This document shows, piece by piece, positions 18,413-27,110 of a stretch of 35,694 nucleotides of DNA. Below the pieces are notes generated by a model that saw only the letters and a program-made list of their open reading frames with translations, was not told the origin of the DNA and did not search any database. The translations under genes and the position numbers were made by a program. This DNA is from Leucobacter chromiireducens. Its GTDB lineage: Bacteria; Actinomycetota; Actinomycetes; Actinomycetales; Microbacteriaceae. Each line of letters begins with the position of its first letter. Position 1 is the first letter of the stretch. The DNA lies in NCBI RefSeq assembly GCF_003917135.1, contig NZ_RPDI01000028.1, forward strand, positions 1 to 35,694, written 5' to 3'.

Positions 18413-21400
18413 CTAGGCGCTGGCGCTTCGCCGCCTGCGGTGCGCCCAGCTGAGCGAGCCGACGAGGAGGGCGAGGGCGGCGAGCCCGGCACCCGCGATG
18501 TTCAGCGCGTCGGAGCTCACGCCGCCGGTGAGCGGCACCTCGAGCGCTGGGGCGGCGACGTTGACGAAGCGGTACACCTCGTGCTGCCCGATCCCCACCG
18601 AGACCGGCGCACTTTCGTCGACCGGCGTCCAGATGCAGCCGCCTGGCGCCGAGGCGTCTGGGGCGCACCGCTCCACCCGGTCGAGGAGGTAGGCGAGCGG
18701 CGTGCTCGGGTCGTGGAGCGCCTCGGAGAGCGCGTACTGCGCCGCCGGGGCGACCCCGAAGGTGTTCCCCGCGGAGCGCGTCGGCGCGCCGGACACCGTC
18801 TTCGGCTGGCCTCCGCCCTGCGGTGCGGCGGTGAGATCCCAGTTCGCCGGGCTCGCGCTGCCGCCGCTCACCGTTTTCAGGAGGGTGAGCGTCGAGGCGC
18901 ACGTGACGGTGTTCGTCAGCTCGAAGGTGTTGGCCCCGGGCGTCAGCGTCGCGCTCGCGGGAACCGTCTCGGTCACCGCGACGCTCCCCCGCTTGGTGAG
19001 CTGCTGCGAGGTCAGCGTGCAGCCGGGCAACTTCGCCGCGTCGATCCCCGTGGTCTCGGCGATGGTCACCGCGTTGCCGGCGGCGTAGCCGCTTCGCGGC
19101 TCACCCCAGGGGTTCGGGGTCGCGCCCGCGCCACCGGGGCCGGTGAGCGTGAGCTGCGCGGAAAGCCCCTGCGGCAGCGGTCCCTCATCGCCCGGGATCC
19201 GATAGCGGCCGGTTTCCGTCCCGCTCTCGTCGAGGACGCGCCACACCTTATCCACCTGCACGGTGGCCGCACGGTCGGGCGCCCGGTTGTAGACGGTGCA
19301 GTTCACGGTCTCGTTCTGCGGCACCGCGACGCGCACGCCGTTGGTGACGTCGGTGATCCCGGTGACCGGCTGCTGCGTGACGAGGTTCGTGCAGACGGCG
19401 TTCCTGCCGTTGACCGGCACGATCTGGTAGCCGGGCTGCTGGGTCTCTGCGACGGTCACCTGACCGCTCAACGTGCCGCCGGCGTAGCTCAGCGGGAACG
19501 CGACGGTGCCCGTCCCGTCGCCCGTGGTGGCGAGGGTGGCCGGCGTTGGCAGCGTGACCCCGGCGCCCGGGTTCGAGACCGTGAAGTTCCAGCCGGCTGG
19601 CGCGGGCGTCGCGCCAGTGATCTGCCCGGCCGGTGTGCTGTTCGGCACGATCATCTTGGTGATCGTGAGCTGGCCCTTGCACGCACCCTGTGCGAGCGCG
19701 CGGAGGGTGGTGCCTGCCGCCTGGTAGTTACTGGTCTGGTAGTAGTCGCTGTTCACGGTCGGGCCGGAGATCGCGGCGAGGTTTGCGGCGTTCGCGGTGC
19801 CGGAGACGCCGGCGCCGACGCCGAACGCGACGACTCGCGTGCCCTGCGCCTTGAGCGCGTTCGCCGCGAAGATCCCCTTCTCCATCTCGACCAGTCGGGT
19901 GAAATCTCCCGGGCCCGAGGCGTTCGCGCCCCAGAACGTCGGCTGCCCGTCGGTGATCACGATCGCGACGTCGTACGGGTTCGTTGCACGGGCGTCGGCA
20001 GCGGTTGCGAGTGCCTGCTCCCAGTTCGTTCCGCCGTCGGCGTCCCACCCGTTCCACCGCGCTTTGAAGGCGTCGGCCTGGGTCTGCGTTGCGACCGAGG
20101 TGAGCGCCGGGTAGTTGGCGCTCGCGGTGTTCGCGGGCGAGCTGTCGGAGAAGGAGAAGAGCGACATCCGGGACGGCGTGCCGACGAGCGCGTCGGTGAA
20201 CGCGCCGGCCGCGGCCTTCAGCGCCGGCACCGAGCCGGAAACCGAGCCGGAGAAGTCCATGATCAGCGCGACGTCGATGCCGCAGCTCTGCACGAGCGCC
20301 GGGTTGTTCCGTGAGTTCTGCCAGACGCCGGCGGAGGCCGTAGGCGTGGAGTTGTCGTCGGCGATCGCCGAGTCGTACATGAAGTTACTCGTCGAGCGGT
20401 ACGTGTTGCCGGAGCGCAGCGTGTCGCCAGTCCGGAACACGTACGCGGTCGCGGACGGCGAACCGTTCGAACCGGTGCCGAGACTGGTGTTGGCAAACCA
20501 GCCGGTCGGGGCGCCCGTGCTCGGCTGCACGACCCAGAAGCGACGGTCTCGGTTCGTCCCGCCGCTCTCGGTCCCCGGGACCTCGAACACGCACTCGCCC
20601 GCGCTATCCGAGACGCAGCGCGCCCAGCCGGCTCCCGTGCCGCTCACCCCGTCGGGGCGCGTGCCGCTCGGGCTCCCGGTGCCCGTGTTGAGCAGAAGCG
20701 TCACCCCGGAGAGCGCAGTGACGCCGCCCGCTGCGGTGCGGTCCCCGCCGACCGAGACGACGATCCTCGCCGGCGGGATCCGCGTGCTCGCGTAGTCGCC
20801 GAAGGAGTAGGTCTGTCCGCCCCAGTTGCCCGTGTTCCCGGAGCGCGGGATCTCGCGCCAAGCGCTCGACCCCAGCGTGTAGCCGGCCGGAGCGACGGTC
20901 TGCCGCACGCGGTAGGCGGAGGCGGTCACGACCGAGTTCGTCGTCGGGTTGCTCGCCGGGCTCAAGAACTTCACCTGGAACTCGCCGGGATCCGGATCCC
21001 GATCGAGGCCGGTGCACGGGGCCGAGGTGCAGTCCGCGATGGTGTACGTGGTGCCCCAGCTGCCGCCGCTCCTGGGGCCCTGCAGCTCGAAGGTCGCGCC
21101 GCCGAGCAGCGCCCCGTCCTGATCCACGGCGCGCCAGTACACGTAGGGCGCGCTCACGCCAGGCGCGTCCGGGCCGGCCGCGAGCGGAGTGATGCTCGCG
21201 CCCGCGGCGGCGGGTGCCGCCTTGGCGGGCTTCGGCTGCGTCGTGGGGGCCGGCTGCTCCGTCGGCGTCGGCTCCGCCGTTGGCTGCTCCGCCGGGGCGG
21301 CCGGCTCGGCCGGCTCGGCCGGGGCCTCCGCGACGGGCACCGCGCGCACGGGCGCCGGCTCGGTCGCGGCGTTCGCCGCTTCGGCGCGCACTTCCTGCCA

Positions 21401-21823
21401 CGCGCCAGCCGCCGTGTCAGCGGTTGCGGCGAGGCGGACGAGGAGGACGTCGCCAGCGACGAGTGGCTCGGTGCGCGCGGCGTCGCGTGCGTCGCGCAGT
21501 TCGTGCAGGGAGAACGTGCCGGGTGCCGGATCCTGGTCGAGCCCGTCGTACCCGGCCTGGCCGGTGTTGTCGGCCACGCGCGCGAGGAGTCCCGCGGCGT
21601 CTGCGCCGCTGCGCTGCACCTCGAAGGCGGCGCCGTGCACCGGCTGCTGCGCGGCATCGATCGCCTGCCAGCGGAGCTGCGTCGTGTCCGCGACCGCACC
21701 GTTCGGTGTCTCGTCTGCGGCGAGCGCCGGAGCTGCCCCGAGCAGCGCCGTCGCGACCGCGGCAGCGGCAGCGATCAGCGTCCGGTTCCGGCGTCGTGCG
21801 ACGCGCAGATCTGTGTACCCCAT
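18413..21823 (-). CDS. Pilus tip adhesin with von Willebrand A domain, VPLTG-anchored
   Basis: This 1136-residue surface protein has a signal peptide (about 1-38, ending ALAA), an Ala/Pro/Thr-rich stalk with Pro-Ala-Glu and Pro-Thr repeats (about 155-205), SpaA-like/Cna-B-like segments, and a vWA domain. The MIDAS begins at Asp523 in MDFSGSVSGS and continues with VITDGQPTF. Several C-terminal beta-rich repeats follow. The sorting signal VPLTG at 1096-1100 precedes a membrane helix and RRRRSASA. By comparison with SpaC/RrgA-type tips, the vWA domain probably binds a host or surface ligand. The start at ATG 21823 is chosen for the strong site AGGGGGAAAGGG six bases upstream; an ATG 57 bases earlier lacks one. 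It is the first gene of the pilus operon. Confidence 0.88.
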   Translation of the reverse strand: MGYTDLRVARRRNRTLIAAAAAVATALLGAAPALAADETPNGAVADTTQLRWQAIDAAQQPVHGAAFEVQRSGADAAGLLARVADNTGQAGYDGLDQDPAPGTFSLHELRDARDAARTEPLVAGDVLLVRLAATADTAAGAWQEVRAEAANAATEPAPVRAVPVAEAPAEPAEPAAPAEQPTAEPTPTEQPAPTTQPKPAKAAPAAAGASITPLAAGPDAPGVSAPYVYWRAVDQDGALLGGATFELQGPRSGGSWGTTYTIADCTSAPCTGLDRDPDPGEFQVKFLSPASNPTTNSVVTASAYRVRQTVAPAGYTLGSSAWREIPRSGNTGNWGGQTYSFGDYASTRIPPARIVVSVGGDRTAAGGVTALSGVTLLLNTGTGSPSGTRPDGVSGTGAGWARCVSDSAGECVFEVPGTESGGTNRDRRFWVVQPSTGAPTGWFANTSLGTGSNGSPSATAYVFRTGDTLRSGNTYRSTSNFMYDSAIADDNSTPTASAGVWQNSRNNPALVQSCGIDVALIMDFSGSVSGSVPALKAAAGAFTDALVGTPSRMSLFSFSDSSPANTASANYPALTSVATQTQADAFKARWNGWDADGGTNWEQALATAADARATNPYDVAIVITDGQPTFWGANASGPGDFTRLVEMEKGIFAANALKAQGTRVVAFGVGAGVSGTANAANLAAISGPTVNSDYYQTSNYQAAGTTLRALAQGACKGQLTITKMIVPNSTPAGQITGATPAPAGWNFTVSNPGAGVTLPTPATLATTGDGTGTVAFPLSYAGGTLSGQVTVAETQQPGYQIVPVNGRNAVCTNLVTQQPVTGITDVTNGVRVAVPQNETVNCTVYNRAPDRAATVQVDKVWRVLDESGTETGRYRIPGDEGPLPQGLSAQLTLTGPGGAGATPNPWGEPRSGYAAGNAVTIAETTGIDAAKLPGCTLTSQQLTKRGSVAVTETVPASATLTPGANTFELTNTVTCASTLTLLKTVSGGSASPANWDLTAAPQGGGQPKTVSGAPTRSAGNTFGVAPAAQYALSEALHDPSTPLAYLLDRVERCAPDASAPGGCIWTPVDESAPVSVGIGQHEVYRFVNVAAPALEVPLTGGVSSDALNIAGAGLAALALLVGSLSWAHRRRRSASA

Positions 21824-21826
21824 CGT

Positions 21827-21840
21827 TTCCCTTTCCCCCT
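21827..21840 (-). promoter_or_regulatory. Unusually G-rich ribosome binding region of the tip adhesin
   Basis: The minus strand reads AGGGGGAAAGGGAA just before the ATG. The run of five G is complementary to the C-rich loops of the 6C-like RNA at 10155-10318, which makes it a conceivable pairing target. That link is inference only. Confidence 0.55.
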
Positions 21841-21965
21841 CAGCCACCGCTGAGTACGCAATCCCACACAGCGATTGCATTGCGAGTCCCCACCCACGGG
21901 AAACGTTATGGAATGCAGGAAAATAGGGGATCCGGGAAAATTACGTATTTCTGCTCGGGGCACGC

Positions 21966-22004
21966 AAAAAAGTGCGGCGGCCCGGGAACCCGGGCCGCCG
22001 CACT
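21966..22004 (-). terminator. Rho-independent terminator after DUF3027
   Basis: A near-perfect palindrome (21971-22004, arm AGTGCGGCGGCCCGGG) with a minimal loop, followed on the minus strand by TTTTTTGCG. It begins 16 bases past the DUF3027 stop and separates it from the pilus operon. Confidence 0.9.
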
Positions 22005-22019
22005 TCGGTGCTGCAACGG

Positions 22020-22706
22020 TCAGTAGGAGCGGTCCGCGCCCTCGTCGTCGTCGTCGTCGTCGAACTCATCATCGTCGGCGTCGTCATCGGAATCGTCGTC
22101 GTCCGACTCGTCGTCCGCGAAGAGGTCGGTCTCGTCGGCCTCGTCCGCGCGATCCTCATCGTCGGCGTCGTCGTCGTCGTCATCAGCGTCGTCGAGCTCG
22201 TCAATGTCCACGCCGTCGAGCTCGTCGTCGAAGTCGCTGAAGTCGTTCTCCAGCAGATCCTCGTCGCCGGCGATCTCGTCCTCGTCGCGCAGCTCATCAG
22301 CCGCGGCCTCGGCGGCGGCGGCCTCCTCTGCGGCCTGGCGCGCCTGCGTCTGGCGGTACTGGGCGAGCCGCTCGGACCACGGCACCCACTCGGGCGCGAC
22401 CACCGCGCCGTCGCCGGGGAGCAGCTCCACCTCGAGCACGGTCACCGGTGAGTCCTCATCGACCCTGGCGAGGGTCGCCGCCCAGCGCCAGCCGGGGTAC
22501 CCGGGCAGGCGGCACTCGAAGAACAGGGTGAGCACGTGCGCCTCGTGCGCCTCAGAGCCGGCATCGGCGCCGACGGTCGCGGCGTCGGTGACCTCCAGCA
22601 GCGCGGCGCGCGCCTGCTCGCGCGCGGCGAGCAGCACCGGGTCGGCGACGATCTCGGCTGGCGCCGCGTCGGTACCGACGGCGTCCACCGCCGCGAGCTC
22701 AGACAT
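22020..22706 (-). CDS. DUF3027 family protein with acidic tail
   Basis: This 228-residue protein has a DUF3027-like core (about 1-140) containing HVLTLFFECRLPGYPGWRWAATLARV and WVPWSERL, followed by a long Asp/Glu-rich low-complexity tail (about 150-225). The tail is encoded by a GAC/GTC trinucleotide tract. The function of the family is not known. The gene starts inside the end of the cold-shock gene (ATGTCTGA overlap), so the two are coupled. The start could also be the ATG at 22715, three codons earlier. This pairing of a cold-shock protein with DUF3027 is common in actinobacteria as I recall. The tail might mimic nucleic acid or bind basic proteins; that is inference. Confidence 0.85.
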   Translation of the reverse strand: MSELAAVDAVGTDAAPAEIVADPVLLAAREQARAALLEVTDAATVGADAGSEAHEAHVLTLFFECRLPGYPGWRWAATLARVDEDSPVTVLEVELLPGDGAVVAPEWVPWSERLAQYRQTQARQAAEEAAAAEAAADELRDEDEIAGDEDLLENDFSDFDDELDGVDIDELDDADDDDDDADDEDRADEADETDLFADDESDDDDSDDDADDDEFDDDDDDEGADRSY

Positions 22707-23076
22707 CGAAGTCATCCGCAACGCGGCGGAGCATCGTGGCCACCTGGCGCGACTGCGCGCGCTCCGGGTACTGACCGTTCTTGAGGCTCCCACCCAGCCC
22801 GTCGAGCAGCTTCACGAGATCCTCAATGATGATCGCCATGTCGTCAGCCGACTTCCGATTGCGCTTCGCAAGCTTGGGCGTATCGAGGACCCGCACCGAG
22901 AGCGCTTGCGGCCCGCGGCGCCCGTCGGCAACGCTGTACTCGACGCGCGTGCCCTGCTGCACCTCAGCCCCTGCTGGCAGCACTGATGCGTGCAGGTACA
23001 CCTGCGCACCATCCTCGCCCTGGATGAACCCGAAGCCTTTGTCTTCGTCGTAGAACCTGACCTTGCCGTTCGGCAT
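22699..23076 (-). CDS. CspA-type cold-shock protein with C-terminal extension
   Basis: This 125-residue protein has an N-terminal cold-shock domain (about 1-65) with RNP1 as KGFGFIQ and RNP2 as VYLHAS, which bind single-stranded nucleic acid. About 60 further residues form a helical extension (KSADDMAIIIEDLVKLLDGL and RQVATMLRRVADDFD). Classical CspA proteins end near residue 70, so this is the longer actinobacterial type. GAAAGGAA precedes ATG 23076. The 5' region contains a CGCCAG/CTGGCG stem, a possible leader structure. Its last codons overlap the DUF3027 start, forming a two-gene operon. Confidence 0.92.
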   Translation of the reverse strand: MPNGKVRFYDEDKGFGFIQGEDGAQVYLHASVLPAGAEVQQGTRVEYSVADGRRGPQALSVRVLDTPKLAKRNRKSADDMAIIIEDLVKLLDGLGGSLKNGQYPERAQSRQVATMLRRVADDFDV

Positions 23077-23204
23077 GCCTCGTTCCTTTCCGTCTCGGCG
23101 GGCGCTCGTGTCCCGCCAGCGCACACACGTGCCTGGCGGTGCGCACCCGCATATCCACACAAGTCTACCGCCCCTTCCTCGCCCCACGATGAGGGTGAAC
23201 GCGG

Positions 23205-23210
23205 TAAAAT
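23205..23210 (+). promoter_or_regulatory. -10 box of the small membrane protein (leaderless)
   Basis: TAAAAT ends seven bases before the ATG at 23218. The in-frame ATG at 23209 overlaps the box itself and is therefore rejected as the start. Confidence 0.5.
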
Positions 23211-23217
23211 GGAGCGG

Positions 23218-23484
23218 ATGTCCATAGAACCCAGCACCCCGTCGATCCTCGAGCGGATTCTCGCGTACAGTTCGCTCGCGATCATTGCCGCAGCGCTCCT
23301 GTCATTCTTCGCCACCCTCATCATTGGCATGAACGACCGGGAGGCGATGGCCGAGGGGCTCTGGCCCATCGTCTACGGCATCTCGCTCATCGCGCTGCCG
23401 ATCGGCTTCGTGTTGCTCGTCGCGCTGCTGATCGTCAGCCAGGCTCGCCGCCGCCGCGAGTTCCGCCGGAACGCGCAGGGCTGA
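23218..23484 (+). CDS. Small membrane protein of unknown function, two helices
   Basis: This 88-residue protein has a short polar N-terminus (MSIEPSTPSILERI), two hydrophobic segments (about 17-37 and 50-73) joined by a loop with NDREAMAEG, and a basic tail rich in arginine. No family is recognised with certainty. It starts seven bases after TAAAAT (leaderless). It is divergent from the cold-shock gene and 17 bases upstream of the helicase-associated gene, with which it probably forms an operon. Confidence 0.75.
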   Translation: MSIEPSTPSILERILAYSSLAIIAAALLSFFATLIIGMNDREAMAEGLWPIVYGISLIALPIGFVLLVALLIVSQARRRREFRRNAQG

Positions 23485-23501
23485 GACCGGAGCCGCGCCC
23501 C

Positions 23502-25385
23502 ATGAGTGGCACTCTCGCGCTCGCCTCCGCACTCGCGGAGATGGATCGCGACGCCCTGCACGCGCTCGTCGCGGCGCGGCGGCCATACGCTGCCGCCAGC
23601 ATCACCGACCCGATCGGGCTCGCCGCTGAGCTGCTGCGCGCCGACTCGATCCAGCGCGCCGTGCACCGGCTCGACCGCGCGGCCATCACGACGCTCCTGC
23701 GCCTCGACCGGGATCCCGGTGCGGTGCCGCCGACCGAGCTCGCCGCGCTCACCTCGCTCGGCCTCACCGGCGTCGACCTCGCCGCCCCGGTGCCGCTCCC
23801 CGAGGTGACCGAGGCAATCTCCGCCGCGCTCGCCGAGGCCGGGGTGCCGCTCACCGCGCTCGCAGACCCCGAGCCCGAGCCCCACGGAGGGGATGCGCCG
23901 GCGGGCGATACTGACACCGCCGCGCAGGCGGGCGACGCCGCCGCGACCTGGTACTCCCCCGCGCTCACTGCCGTGGGTGAGGCGGCGGAGGTGCTCCGCG
24001 CACTCACCGCCCGGCCAGGAAAGCTCAACCGCAACGGGACGGTCGCCGTCGCCTCGATCCGGCAGCTCTCGGAGCACACCGGCATCGATGTGACCGCGGT
24101 CGCGCACGTGCTGAGCGCGCTGCGCACCGCGGCGCTCACCGCCGAGCAGCCCGACGCGCAACTGCTCACCACCTCAGCGCAGGCCCCCGAGTGGCTCGCG
24201 CTGGATCACCGCGCGCGCTGGGAGCGGCTCGCCGCCGCACTCCTCGCCGAGATGCCGCGCGAGCTTCGGCGCACACTCGCGGAGACACCGGGCGACCTCG
24301 CAGCCGCGGAGGCCAGGATCCCGCACCGCTTTCCGCTCCTCCCCGCGCAGGATCGCGCGGCAGCACGCAGCTACACCGAGGTGGTCGAGCACCTGGGGTG
24401 CACCGTGCAGGGCACGCTGTCTCCCCCGGCCGCCGCGCTGCTCGCCGGCGAGCGCGCCGTCGCTGCCGCGCGCATCGCGCGAGACACCCCGGACGTCGCG
24501 CCTGGCGTGTACGTGCAGCCGGACCTCAGCGTGGTGATCCCCGGCCCGCTCCCCCCGAGCGACGAGGCGCTGCTCGCGGCGTTCTCGCACCCCGAGCAGA
24601 TCGGTGTCGCGTCGACGCGTCGCATCTCGGACCTCAGCCTCGGCGAGGCGCTCGAGCACGGGATCACCCCGGCGGATGTCCGCGCAGCGGTGTCCCGGCT
24701 CTCGCTCACCGGGGTGCCGCAGCCGCTCGAGTACCTCCTCAGCCACCGCGCCGAACGCGCCGGCGACCTCATCGTCCACGAGCACCACGGCGACGAGGGA
24801 CGCACGCGCCTCGCGGTCGCGCGGCCAGAGCTCGCAGAAACGCTCCTCGTCGACCGCGCACTGCAGCACCTGCAGCTGATGCGCGGCATCCCCACCGCCG
24901 ACGGTGCCGCGCAGCTTTTCTCCCGGCTCCGCCCCGAGCACGTGCTCTCCGCGCTCACCGACGCGCGGTATCAGCCGGGCTCGGCGCTGGCCCCCGCCAC
25001 GGCCTCCGCTGCCGCGACTGCCGAGCGCGCGCACACGCGCGACGCGTCGGCGGCAACGCTCGATCGCACCCCGACCGAGGCGGTGCCCGTGGTGGGCGGC
25101 GAGGAGGCGGTCCCACCGCTCACGGAGGCGCTCACCGCGCTCGTCGACCGCGTGCACACCGCGGCGCGCGCGGAGCCGGGCACCAGCGAGTTCACCCGGC
25201 GGTTGGAGCTCGCCATGCGCGACAAACGCCCCGTCAGGGTCACCGCCGAGGCGCGCGGGCGCACCCACGAGTTCACGCTCCTCCCCGTCTCCGTGTCCGG
25301 CGGCCGGCTGCGCGCCACTGACCAGCTCGCCGGGGTTGAGCGCACGCTGCCCGTCAGCATGATCACCGCCGTCGAGGCCGAGTAG
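23502..25385 (+). CDS. Helicase-associated protein (XPB/Ssl2 N-terminal-like) paired with XPB
   Basis: This 627-residue protein resembles the actinobacterial helicase-associated proteins that sit beside bacterial XPB genes. It has a helical N-terminal region (about 1-220), winged-helix-like central segments, YVQPDLSVVIPGPLPPSDEALL near 330-350, the segment ISDLSLGEALEHGITPADV near 370, and a C-terminal beta domain with RVTAEARGRTHEFTLLPVSVSGG. No ATPase motif is present. GGAG precedes ATG 23502 by about 9 bases. It lies 48 bases upstream of the XPB helicase gene, and mycobacteria carry the same pair. I infer a regulatory or DNA-loading partner of XPB. Alternative: a general WYL-like sensor; less likely. 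Confidence 0.8.
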   Translation: MSGTLALASALAEMDRDALHALVAARRPYAAASITDPIGLAAELLRADSIQRAVHRLDRAAITTLLRLDRDPGAVPPTELAALTSLGLTGVDLAAPVPLPEVTEAISAALAEAGVPLTALADPEPEPHGGDAPAGDTDTAAQAGDAAATWYSPALTAVGEAAEVLRALTARPGKLNRNGTVAVASIRQLSEHTGIDVTAVAHVLSALRTAALTAEQPDAQLLTTSAQAPEWLALDHRARWERLAAALLAEMPRELRRTLAETPGDLAAAEARIPHRFPLLPAQDRAAARSYTEVVEHLGCTVQGTLSPPAAALLAGERAVAAARIARDTPDVAPGVYVQPDLSVVIPGPLPPSDEALLAAFSHPEQIGVASTRRISDLSLGEALEHGITPADVRAAVSRLSLTGVPQPLEYLLSHRAERAGDLIVHEHHGDEGRTRLAVARPELAETLLVDRALQHLQLMRGIPTADGAAQLFSRLRPEHVLSALTDARYQPGSALAPATASAAATAERAHTRDASAATLDRTPTEAVPVVGGEEAVPPLTEALTALVDRVHTAARAEPGTSEFTRRLELAMRDKRPVRVTAEARGRTHEFTLLPVSVSGGRLRATDQLAGVERTLPVSMITAVEAE

Positions 25386-25419
25386 CCAGGCCACCCACGT
25401 CGCTCACGAGCGGCGCGAG

Positions 25420-25425
25420 TAGAAT
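25420..25425 (+). promoter_or_regulatory. -10 box just upstream of XPB (leaderless or near-leaderless)
   Basis: TAGAAT ends eight bases before ATG 25434, with no G-rich ribosome site between. This gives XPB its own promoter in addition to read-through from the upstream gene. Confidence 0.5.
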
Positions 25426-25433
25426 AGATCCTT

Positions 25434-27080
25434 ATGACTCTCGGCCCACTCATCGTGCAGAGCGACCACACCGTCCTCTTGGAGGTCGCGCACCCCGACG
25501 CCGAGGACGCGCGCCACGAGCTGGCCGTGTTCGCGGAGCTGGAGCGCGCGCCCGAGCACATCCACACCTACCGGGTCACCCGGCTCGGCCTCTGGAACGC
25601 GCGTGCCGCTGGCCACACCGCAGAGGAGATCCTCGACACCCTCAACCGGCACGCGAAGTTCCCGGTGCCGAGCGGCGTCGCCGCGGAGATCGCCGACACG
25701 ATGCGACGCTACGGCCGGCTCACCATCGAGCGCGACGCCGAGGGCGCACTCGTGCTGCGCTCCGAGGATCCCGCCGTGCTGCGCGAGGTGACCAGCGCGA
25801 AGAAGATCGCGCCGCTGCTCGGCAACAAGCTCGACGACCGCACGTACCCGGTCGAGGCGTGGGCGCGCGGCGAACTGAAGCAGCAGCTTGTTGCGCGCGG
25901 CTGGCCGGCCGAAGACCTCGCCGGCTACACCCCTGGCGAGCCCTACGACATTGCGCTCGCCGAGGGCGACTGGGAGCTGCGCGACTACCAGGCAAAGGCC
26001 GTCGAGGCGTTCCAGCAGGGCGGCTCGGGAGTCGTGGTGCTGCCGTGCGGCGCGGGAAAGACCATCGTCGGCGCAGCTTCGATGGCAGCGGTCGGCGCGA
26101 AATCCCTGATCCTCGTCACGAACGCGGTGTCGGCCAGGCAGTGGCGCGATGAGCTGCTGCGGCGCACCTCGCTCACGGAGGACGAGATCGGCGAGTACTC
26201 GGGCCAGATCAAGGAGATCAAGCCTGTCACGATTGCCACGTACCAGATCCTCACGAGCAAGCGGAAGGGCGAGTACGCGCACCTGTCGCTCCTCGACGCG
26301 GAGGACTGGGGCGTGATCGTGTACGACGAGGTGCACCTGCTCCCCGCTCCCGTGTTCAAGCTCACCGCCGATCTGCAGGCGCGACGCCGGCTCGGGCTCA
26401 CGGCGACGCTCGTGCGCGAGGACGGCCGCGAGGGCGACGTGTTCAGCCTGATCGGGCCCAAGCGCTACGACGCGGCGTGGAAGGACATCGAGGCGCAGGG
26501 CTTCATCGCGCCGGCCGCGTGCTTCGAGGTGCGCGTCGACCTGGGTGAGGCCGAGCGCATGGAGTACGCGATCTCGGAGGATCAGGATCGCTATCGCATC
26601 GCGTCGAGCACGCCGGTCAAGGAGCGCGTCGCGCGCCGTATCATCGCGAACCACCCCGGCGAGAGCATCCTCGTGATCGGGCAGTACATCGACCAGCTCG
26701 AGTCCATGGCGGAGGCGCTGAACGCGCCGCTCATCACGGGCCAGACGCCGGTCGACGAGCGTGAGGAGCTGTTCGGACTCTTCCGCACGGGCGCCGTGAA
26801 GATCCTCGTCGTCTCGAAGGTGGCCAACTTCTCGGTGGATCTCCCGGATGCGTCGGTCGCGATCCAGATCTCGGGCTCCTTCGGCTCGCGTCAGGAGGAG
26901 GCGCAGCGCCTGGGCCGCCTGCTGCGCCCGAAGGCAAACGGGGCGACCGCGTCGTTTTACACGCTCATCACGCGCGACACCGTCGACCAGGATTTCGCCC
27001 AGAACCGGCAGCGGTTCCTCGCGGAGCAGGGCTACGCCTACACGATCATGGACGAGGCGCAGCTGACCGCGCAGGTGTAG
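25434..27080 (+). CDS. Bacterial XPB-type DNA repair helicase
   Basis: This 548-residue SF2 3'-5' helicase is homologous to eukaryotic XPB/Ssl2 (ERCC3). The N-terminal damage-recognition-like domain (about 1-180) contains GPLIVQSDHTVLLEV. The helicase core has the Q-like segment WELRDYQAKAVEAF, Walker A LPCGAGKTIVG with Lys209, motif Ia TNAVSARQW, the DEVH box at 298-301, LTATLVREDG with motif III, an RED-like sequence within that segment, and domain-2 motifs with FGSRQEEAQRLGRLLRP (motif VI). Length agrees with actinobacterial XPB. It probably acts in DNA unwinding during repair or transcription-coupled events with the partner encoded upstream. A -10 box eight bases from the ATG suggests near-leaderless transcription. 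Confidence 0.94.
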   Translation: MTLGPLIVQSDHTVLLEVAHPDAEDARHELAVFAELERAPEHIHTYRVTRLGLWNARAAGHTAEEILDTLNRHAKFPVPSGVAAEIADTMRRYGRLTIERDAEGALVLRSEDPAVLREVTSAKKIAPLLGNKLDDRTYPVEAWARGELKQQLVARGWPAEDLAGYTPGEPYDIALAEGDWELRDYQAKAVEAFQQGGSGVVVLPCGAGKTIVGAASMAAVGAKSLILVTNAVSARQWRDELLRRTSLTEDEIGEYSGQIKEIKPVTIATYQILTSKRKGEYAHLSLLDAEDWGVIVYDEVHLLPAPVFKLTADLQARRRLGLTATLVREDGREGDVFSLIGPKRYDAAWKDIEAQGFIAPAACFEVRVDLGEAERMEYAISEDQDRYRIASSTPVKERVARRIIANHPGESILVIGQYIDQLESMAEALNAPLITGQTPVDEREELFGLFRTGAVKILVVSKVANFSVDLPDASVAIQISGSFGSRQEEAQRLGRLLRPKANGATASFYTLITRDTVDQDFAQNRQRFLAEQGYAYTIMDEAQLTAQV

Positions 27081-27110
27081 TGGGCGCGGGCTCGCGCGGC
27101 TGGCCGGGCG

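Noticed and set aside
22030-22210. CRISPR-like or structural repeat in the GTC-rich tract
   Set aside because: It is an in-frame trinucleotide tract encoding aspartate with no spacers.
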